From Rana temporaria (Eukaryota > Chordata > Amphibia > Anura > Ranidae): a stretch of DNA of 64,000 nucleotides. The translations under genes were made by a program, and so were the position numbers. Below, piece by piece: positions 57,868 through 64,000 of this stretch (within the stretch, counting starts at the first letter, position 1; each line of letters starts with the position of its first letter). Under the pieces are notes generated by a model. That model saw only the letters and a program-made list of their open reading frames with translations. It was not told the origin of the DNA and did not search any database. The stretch spans positions 157,640,469 through 157,704,468 of the forward strand of contig NC_053490.1 in the NCBI RefSeq assembly GCF_905171775.1, given 5' to 3'.

Positions 57868-58587
57868 GATTCATAAAGACTTACGATGGCGTATCAGTAG
57901 ATACGCCGTCGTAAGTCCGAATCTGCGCTGTCGTATCTTTAAGCGTATGCTCAAATTGAGATACGCTTCTCTGTTGCTAAGATACGACCGGCGTAAGTCT
58001 CCTACGCCATCGTATCTTAGCTGCATATTTACGCTGGCCGCTAGGGGCATGTATGGCGATTTACGCAGAGAATATGCAAATGAGCAAGATACGCCTATTC
58101 ACAAACGTACGCACGCCCGTCGCATGTAAGATACGCCGTTTACGTAAGGCGTTTTCAGGCGTAAAGATAAACCACCAAAAAGATGGCGCAGCCAATGTTA
58201 AGTATGGACGTCGGGACAGCCGTCGAATTTCACGTCGTTTGCGCAAGTCGATTCAGAATGGGGGTGGTAGGTTACGTTCACGTCGAAAGCATTGACTATT
58301 TGCAACGTGATTTTAAGCATGCGCACTAGGATACGTTCACGGACGGCACATGCGCCGTTCGCTAGGCGCGTCATTTACGTGAGGTCACAATTCATTAGCA
58401 TACAACACGCCCACTACAGCCTACTTTGAATTACGTGCGCTTACGCAGGCCCATTTACACTACGCCGCCGTAACTTAGGACGCAAGTTCTTTGTGAATAC
58501 TGTACTTGCCTCTCTAACTTACGGCGGCATTGCGTATATGAGATGCGCTACGCCCGCCTAAAGATAGGCACGTGTGCCTGAATCTGG
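57866..58587. mobile_element. Foldback MITE of the ATACGCCG-rich group
   Basis: Left CAGATTCATAAAGACTTACG and right GCCTGAATCTGG form the inverted ends. The interior is rich in ATACGCCG/CGGCGTAT-type words, as in 7938-8687. No coding capacity. Confidence 0.7.
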
Positions 58588-59248
58588 CTAATAGTGACTG
58601 TCCATATGTATTTTTTCACTGTAAAGCATGAATATTCATGATGTTCAGCAGTGTGTTCTCTTGTGTCAAAAGGGAAAAGTTAAGACCTCTTACAAGACAG
58701 GATGGATCCCAAGTTATAAAGATCAAACACGCTCGTTATCAGGGTACCCACCTGCGATTTTCCACTCTATTGGGTCCAATGTGCAAATCTCCTCCCACTG
58801 CAATGATCACTCCACCACAGAATAAGGAATAATAGTTAAAATATTCCAACTCCAATAGATCAGCTTAATGCTCTCCAGCATATGTGAAATTTAAAAGAAG
58901 GAGAAACTTCATGGGGCAGTAGAAAACGGATGTTTTAATTTCAAGTTGTCATTGCACTTCACAAATTCGAAGAAAACCATATAGACACAGCCGCGGAGCT
59001 CACTCTGCAGGCTGGTGCATGGTGATGTCACTGATAGTTGCTCTACACGATGCGTTTCCCTGTAACAAGCATCGCCTGGGAACGGATGTGCCATCCTGCA
59101 GGATTTGGACTGCCTGTGCAATATCTGTAAGGTCCAGGCATTGCCTCATACTACCAGTAGTGACCCCTAGCCAAAAGCAAAACTAGTGAAAAACGGTCAT
59201 TAAAAATCAGTAGGGAAAAAAATGTCAGTGGCCTCCACCTGTAAAACC

Positions 59249-59986
59249 GTGTGTGTATGTAAGCTGCAGGGAGGGAAGGAGTTCAGCGTTCGGCCATAAA
59301 ATAGTTCAGAGGGCGCCTTAGGTCATCTCTGTTTAACAGGATGCTAACCATATGCCACAAAATAATGGATTTAATGAGGCAACATTAATATAGGACTGCA
59401 ATTGGGTTGAGGAGAACTGCATATAATACAGTCTAAGCTACATTGTTGCTGTGTCTTAACTTTCTGGAGCCACCACTAAAATGTTGGAAAAATACATCTA
59501 GGCCTGATCTAACCATAATGCCTAACCTAATATTTAATGTAAGCCACAAAAATAACCCCAGGACCACTCTCCAAAAGTTAATGTGCTTCTCTGGCTAAAA
59601 AATATACACCCATTTACCTTGTGCAGAACGTTCTTCCAGGTAGCTGAAACCTGTGTTAAACTCCTTTGCAAGTATGTGTTTTCTAGGTACTCATACGCTG
59701 TGTACTCCGATATAAAAACAGGCCTAGTTTTTTGTGGTTGCTTATCCAGTTCTCTCCAATTAAGTCAGACAGCAGTAAAAAAAGAAAATCAGAAAGTTTT
59801 TTTTTTCACCTTCTTCTGTTCTTGTATTATCCAAAACTAAAAACACTAAAAAGATTTGTGACCTAATTCTCAACACCAAATCAACCCCTAAAAATAAAAT
59901 TTATCAGACACCAGAAATAACAGAATAGCTGCTGAATCTAACAATCACAAGCCAAAACACATCAGATTTTTTCTCCTTATGCCGCG
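59249..59986. other. Unassigned DNA
   Basis: No gene or bordered element recognised. Confidence 0.4.
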
Positions 59987-59989
59987 TAC

Positions 59990-60600
59990 ACACCATCGTT
60001 TTCTGCGATGGAAAAATGCGACGCTTTATGTGCTTTAAAAAAACGTCATTTTTCAAACTTCAATTTGAACAACGACGTAGCATACACACCATCGCTTTTT
60101 CACAACGCTCTAGCACAGCGCAGTTCCGTCAATCACGCACGACGTCACTATAAAGGGTCGTTTCCATGCGGAAGACGGCCTCTTTTGCTGATATCGTGTT
60201 GCTGTGTGTTAATAAAAGTTTGGTGAGATACGATTCGTGATTTTCAGTGACTGTGCTTTAAATATCGTTTTCTTGTCTATAAGCTGAAAAACACCTTAAC
60301 GAATGTGCTGATTCCATTCTGAACAGTCGTTTTACATGAATGAGCGCTGCCGTCTCCTAACTTGCTTCTGAGCATGCGCGGGCTTAAATCGACGTTTTTA
60401 CGTACACACGGTCAATGTTTAGAACACAGAAAACGACGTCGGCCAAAAACGACACATAAAATTGAAGCATGCTTCAATTTTTTTCTGTCGTTTTTTAGAA
60501 GACATAAAACGACGTTTTTGCCCACACACGGTCAATTAAATTGACGTTTTTGAAAATGACGTTTTTTTCCATCGCAGAAAACGATGGTGTGTACGCGGCA
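59990..60600. mobile_element. TTA-flanked MITE with long terminal inverted repeats, 611 bp
   Basis: Left TGCCGCGTACACACCATCGT and right ACGATGGTGTGTACGCGGCA are perfect inverses and continue through TTTCTGCGATGGAAAAA. TTA lies at 59987-59989 and 60601-60603. It lies about 400 bases inside the DIAPH3 intron from exon 61001-61131. Confidence 0.92.
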
Positions 60601-61000
60601 TTAGTCTATACAGCCTTTCCAACAAGAACTGCAGCACCAGTTAAATATTATGATCAGTGTGGATTTCAACAGTGCATTTAGCTAAAGTAATTATATGATT
60701 TTACTGTTGGGTTTAATATGAAAATATCTAAACTATACTAAAAGGAAAAAAAAAAAACTCACTCTCTCATTTTAACATCTACAGATATAATTCATATGAA
60801 CCTTTGCAGATATGAAAACCTTCACATTTTTTGTAACCTACAGAAATAAAGATTTCCTTTAAAAAAAAAAAACATATTTCAGACATAATTTCTGCATAAA
60901 TTCAGGCAATGTCACAGAAAGACACCTGCAAGAAGTGTACAGGTTTGAACATGAAGCACTTTAAACACGCAATCACTTATTATCAATTCTGGTACATTAC

Positions 61001-61131
61001 CTGACAGGATTGCTGGTCAGAGAGACTCGAAGGGAGTCTAAGTAAGAGACAAGTCTTTCATCTGTAGAACCTGTTTTCAATTCATGAATGAATTCCTGTG
61101 GCGAGATCTGTCGGCTGCTCTTCAGGCTCCC
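61001..61131 (-). CDS. DIAPH3: DIAPH3 (diaphanous-related formin) internal exon, GBD/DID junction
   Basis: A 131-base exon on the minus strand, acceptor TATCTTATTTCAG|GGG and donor CAG|GTAATG. It encodes 43 codons starting GSLKSSRQISPQEFIHELK, through DERLVSYLDSLRVSLTSNPV, plus AG of a serine codon completed by the exon at 19871-19945. In Diaphanous formins this stretch lies between the Rho GTPase-binding segment and the armadillo inhibitory domain, which keep the actin-nucleating FH2 domain inactive until Rho binds. KSSRQISPQEF and LRVSLTSNPVSWV are strong family matches; DIAPH3 is favoured over DIAPH1/2 by the SLKSSRQISPQEFIHEL tract. No stop or frameshift is present. The preceding exon is not visible before the window end. 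Confidence 0.92.
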
Positions 61132-61580
61132 CTGAAATAAGATAAAATTCATACTGAGCAATCGTCCCTACAGTAAACCACACGCATACATTAGAAAAGG
61201 AAGGAGAAAAAAACTTTACACCATTTCTGAAAAATGTTCCACTTGGTGTTACGATGAAAACATTAATTTAAAGATAAGATGTTCATTTTCTGTAAGTGAG
61301 AGACCCAGTTTTTGCACACAGCTCATTATTATATTTTCTCAACAGTTGAGATTTTATTTTGATCATAAAAATGAAAATTGTAATAAAGATAAAATCATCA
61401 GTGAACTACCAGCTTATGTTCATCCAGTATTGTTGTTGAAAATGTCATCTAAATAAGGGCCTATTTTGAAGTTTACAGACAAATTCCAGGCAAGAGCTAC
61501 AAATGCTCTCCAGGAAACAATACAACCGTTGGTCAGAAGATCCACTATAGTTTTCTTAACCTAATCTCTCCGTAATCCAT
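61132..61580. other. DIAPH3 intron, unassigned
   Basis: Upstream intron of the minus-strand gene. No element recognised in this part. Confidence 0.5.
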
Positions 61581-61750
61581 AATTGGGCAGGAGACCACAA
61601 TTGGGCAGGAGACCACAATTGGGCAGGAGACCACAATTGGGCAGGAGACCACAATTGGGCAGGAGACCACAATTGGGCAGGAGACCACAATTGGGCAGGA
61701 GACCACAATTGGGCAGGAGACCACAATTGGGCAGGAGACCACAATTCGGC
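61581..61750. repeat. 18-bp minisatellite, about nine copies
   Basis: AATTGGGCAGGAGACCAC is repeated about nine times almost without change. Because the unit is six codons, several frames on both strands stay open; these are not genes. Uniform units with no unique spacers exclude a CRISPR array. Confidence 0.95.
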
Positions 61751-61861
61751 AAGATCTTGCCAGTTTACTGTTTGTGCTATATGTTACTCTCCACGATTAC
61801 TAGATCAATCGCACTGACACTTCCCAAGAAAGATTTGAAACCAATGGCTGGGAGGAATGCC

Positions 61862-62135
61862 TTAAAGTGTTACTAAACCCAGGACCCCACACGCACTGTA
61901 TCTGGTCTCCCACAGTACACTAAACATGGAAATGCAATTATTTTAGTACATACAAACTGCTAAATATCTTTTCTCATCAGCAGTATATAGCAGTCTTGTG
62001 ACTTCTATCAGTGTCTGCCTAAAGCGTGTAGGAGGAGTTTTTATTCTCTGGCTGTCTTATGATGCTGCATGACCCCTGACTTTTCTGTCTGGAGAGTGCT
62101 GATTGGCCCTGTGCTGCGCTGGTTAGAGATAATCC
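61862..62135. mobile_element. Truncated TTAA-type MITE (TTAAAGTGTTACTAAACCC end)
   Basis: A clear left terminal repeat, TTAAAGTGTTACTAAACCCA. The inverted right end is not found, so the element is taken as truncated near 62135. Confidence 0.6.
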
Positions 62136-62740
62136 TAGAAATCCTTGGGGCATAACTACTCAAAAAATCAAGAGACCATATCGCCCATAAAATAAAATCA
62201 GGTACTACCAATTCCTATTCAGAAGAATCCTGAATAGAGAATATCATTTATATTTGCTCCTACAGCACCAAATTTTGGAACTTGAATTCCATTACAGGTG
62301 GTAAAAAAGAAATCTTGTTCTCCCTTAACCCTATATCTGCGATCAACCTGTATATACACAGTATCAGAAATGTTGTTCGTTTTAGTTCATGACGTATTCA
62401 GGTGAGGTAAATCTATTATTTGGTTTATACTCCATCCATTTCAATTTCTGAGTGAACTAGTAGTAAACTATAGGAAGTGACTGGATCACCATGGTTGCGA
62501 GACCTTTTCTTTGTATACTTAATTAATTGGACCTGTTTGAAAGTTTAATCACTATTCAGTCGGACAAACAGCTGGGAGACTTGAAACTGTTGTGCAGACT
62601 AATAAAGATTTATGCACTGAAAATAAATAAATTCTGACATTTGGGAACTTTAGGGACTGGTGACAACTCGATTTATGTCTGACAGACTGGAGTCTGTCGG
62701 TTTCCTGCACCCAGTGCACAGGACGTGCTCATCTATCTAG
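62136..62740. other. Unassigned DNA
   Basis: No gene or bordered element recognised. Confidence 0.4.
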
Positions 62741-62783
<43 letters not shown>

Positions 62784-62793
62784 TACACATACA
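62741..62793. repeat. (TA)n(CA)n compound microsatellite
   Basis: TA run followed by CA run, directly abutting the Tc1-like element, which targets TA. Confidence 0.9.
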
Positions 62794-64000
62794 CAGTGCC
62801 TTGCGAAAGTATCCAGCCCCCTTGAAATTTGCGACCTTTTGCCACATTTCAGGCTTCAAACAAAGATATAAAACTGTAAAAAAAATTTAAGAAACAACAA
62901 GTGGGACACAATCATGAAGTGGAACGAAATTTATTGGATATTTCAAACTTTAACAAATAAAAAACTGAAAAATTGGGCGTGCAAAATTATTCAGCCCCTT
63001 TACTTTCAGTGCAGCAAACTCTCTCCAGAAGTTCAGTGAGGATCTCTGAATTATCAAATGTTGACCTAAATGACTAATGATGATAAATAGAATCCACCTG
63101 TGTGTAATCAAGTCTCTGCATAAATGCACCTGCACTGTGATAGTCTCAGAGGTCCGTTTAAAGCGCAGAGAGCATCATGAAGAACAAGGAACACACCAGG
63201 CAGGTCCGAGATACTGTTGTGAAGAAGTTTAAAGCCGGATTTGGATACATAAAGATTTCCCAAGCTTTAAACATCCCAAGGAGCACTGTGCAAGCGATAA
63301 TATTGAAATGGAAGGAGTATCAGACCACTGCAAATCTACGAAGACCTGGCCGTCCCTCTAAACTTTCAGCTCATACAAGGAGAAGACTGATCAGAGATGC
63401 AGCCAAGAGGCCCATGATCACTCTGGATGAACTGCAGAGATCTACAGCTGAAGTGGGAGACTCTGTCCATAGGACAACAATCAGTCGTATACTGCACAAA
63501 TCTGGCCTTTATGGAAGAGTGGCAAGAAGAAAGCAATTTCTTAAAGATATCCATAAAAAGTGTTGTTTAAAGTTTGCCACAAGCCACCTGGGAGACACAC
63601 CAAACATGTAGAAGAAGGTGCTCTGGTCAGATGAAACCAAAATCAAACTTTTTGGCAACAATGCAAAACGTTACGTTTGGCGTAAAAGCAACACAGCTCA
63701 TCACCCTGAACACACCATCCCCACTGTCAAACGTGGTGGTGGCAGCATCATGGTTTGGGCCTGCTTTTCTTCAGCAGGGACAGGGAAGATGGTTAAAATT
63801 GATGGGAAGATGGATGAGGCCAAATACAGGACCATTCTGGAAGAAAACCTGATGGAGTCTGCAAAAGACCCGAGACTGGGACGGAGATTTGTCTTCCAAC
63901 AAGACAATGATCCAAAACAAAGCACAATCTACAATGGAATGGTTCACAAATAAACATATCCAGGTGTTAGAATGGCCAAGTCAAAGTCCAGACCTGAATC
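62794..64000 (+). mobile_element. Tc1/mariner-like element, cut by the window end
   Basis: Begins with the terminal repeat CAGTGCCTTGCGAAAGTAT and runs through a 5' untranslated region to a transposase start at 63177. The right terminal repeat lies beyond the window. I recognise this family from teleost fishes and lampreys, where near-identical copies have been taken as evidence of horizontal transfer. Confidence 0.9.
63177..64000 (+). pseudogene. Tc1-like transposase with a premature stop and a frameshift
   Basis: The first 144 codons hold the paired DNA-binding helices (VRDTVVKKFKAGFGYIKISQ, IPRSTVQAIILKWKEY) and the GRPSKLS linker, ending at a TAG at 63609 where relatives have TGG. The reading continues with VLWSDETKIKLFG (first catalytic aspartate), GGGSIMVWACFSSAG and FQQDNDPKQS (second aspartate). 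A 2-base deletion shortly after shifts the frame, and the last residues seen, LEWPSQSPDLN, are in another frame. The third catalytic residue lies past the window end. The protein normally excises and inserts the element at TA sites. This copy cannot. Confidence 0.92.

Larger units (their letters stand above)
57594..59084 (-). mobile_element. Insertion within the Tc1-like element (GATGT duplication)
   Basis: GATGT at 57589-57593 is repeated at 59085-59089, and removing the insert rejoins the transposase reading. It contains a (TA)n tract and a nested foldback MITE. Its right end, read on the minus strand, carries GGGAAACGCATC, reminiscent of the hammerhead-bearing Penelope-type ends but without a convincing core. 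Confidence 0.65.
56640..59149 (-). pseudogene. Tc1-like transposase, interrupted and decayed
   Basis: The N-terminus starts at 59149 (MRQCLDLTDIAQAVQILQDG), is interrupted at 59085 and resumes at 57593. DDE-superfamily landmarks remain: DESRFTL, VHDNTWPYV and RSSDLNLIKHLWNI, then the C-terminal DALDQIWEEIPKD. Several stops and small indels occur, for example in the DESRF-HDN interval. In intact relatives the protein cuts and pastes the element at TA dinucleotides. This copy is inactive. Confidence 0.82.
56427..59248 (-). mobile_element. Tc1/mariner-like element, split by a later insertion
   Basis: Begins CACTGTTCAAAACAC after a TA target and contains the transposase on the minus strand in two parts (56640-57593 and 59085-59149). 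The sequence matches a Tc1-like family that I recognise from many fishes and amphibians. The matching part stops near 59248, so the 5' side is truncated. The insertion 57594-59084 is flanked by GATGT. Confidence 0.82.
19946..61000 (-). other. DIAPH3: DIAPH3 intron, 41,055 bp
   Basis: The intron starts GTAATG at 61000 and ends TTTGCAG at 19946. It separates phase-2 exon halves that join to a serine codon. No other exon-like segment of the formin was found inside. It is filled with nested mobile elements described separately. Confidence 0.85.

Noticed and set aside
59035..59084. Third hammerhead-like motif on the minus strand (GGGAAACGCATC)
   Set aside because: The CUGANGA core has two changes and no stem I pairing was found. 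At most a decayed copy.
61545..61876. Hexapeptide-repeat proteins, or a CRISPR-like array
   Set aside because: Tandem 18-bp units with no spacers, in a vertebrate intron; open frames arise from the unit length.

Overview
The window looks like nuclear DNA of an amphibian with a large genome, most likely a ranid-type frog. The sequence shows AT-rich DNA packed with nested miniature inverted-repeat elements, DIRS, L1, Penelope-like and Tc1/mariner elements. The frog assignment rests on my recognition of these repeat ends and on the host exons; it is an inference, not a database result.

Only one host gene is visible. Two short coding exons on the minus strand (61001-61131 and 19871-19945) join in phase across canonical GT-AG splice sites. 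They encode the start of the regulatory armadillo region of a diaphanous-related formin, best matching DIAPH3 (mDia2). The 41,055 bases between them are a single intron. Every other feature is a mobile element, a relic of one, a simple repeat, or unassigned intronic DNA. No tRNA, rRNA or CRISPR array was seen.

Layout, left to right. 1-1090: GC-rich hairpin-string repeat (family A, copy 1). 1324-5895: an L1 open reading frame 2 relic split by a TTAA element, a solo LTR and a TTA element. 6596-11284: foldback and inverted-repeat miniature elements. 11335-17434: a TTAA foldback element split by a 5.5 kb, structurally complete DIRS retrotransposon (minus strand) with gag-like, reverse transcriptase/RNase H and tyrosine recombinase frames, terminal inverted repeats and an internal complementary region. 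19871-19945: DIAPH3 exon. 20610-23070: an old, decayed second DIRS. 23270-27130: two L1 relics. 28793-41051: scattered miniature elements and a probable solo LTR. 43044-49475: two head-to-head family A copies, one split by a Penelope-like element that carries its own nested elements and a decayed hammerhead-like ribozyme motif. 52735-54045: L1 fragments around a near-canonical hammerhead ribozyme motif. 56427-59248: a Tc1-like element split by a later insertion. 61001-61131: DIAPH3 exon. 62794-64000: a second Tc1-like element with a broken transposase, cut by the window end.

The most notable items are the DIRS element with an in-frame phase-0 intron and a 1.85 kb stretch open in two frames on one strand, the two covarying hammerhead-like motifs linked to Penelope-type sequence, the family A hairpin string with its head-to-head palindrome, and several insertions whose computed removal joins the interrupted parent sequence at the target site, giving a relative history of this intron.
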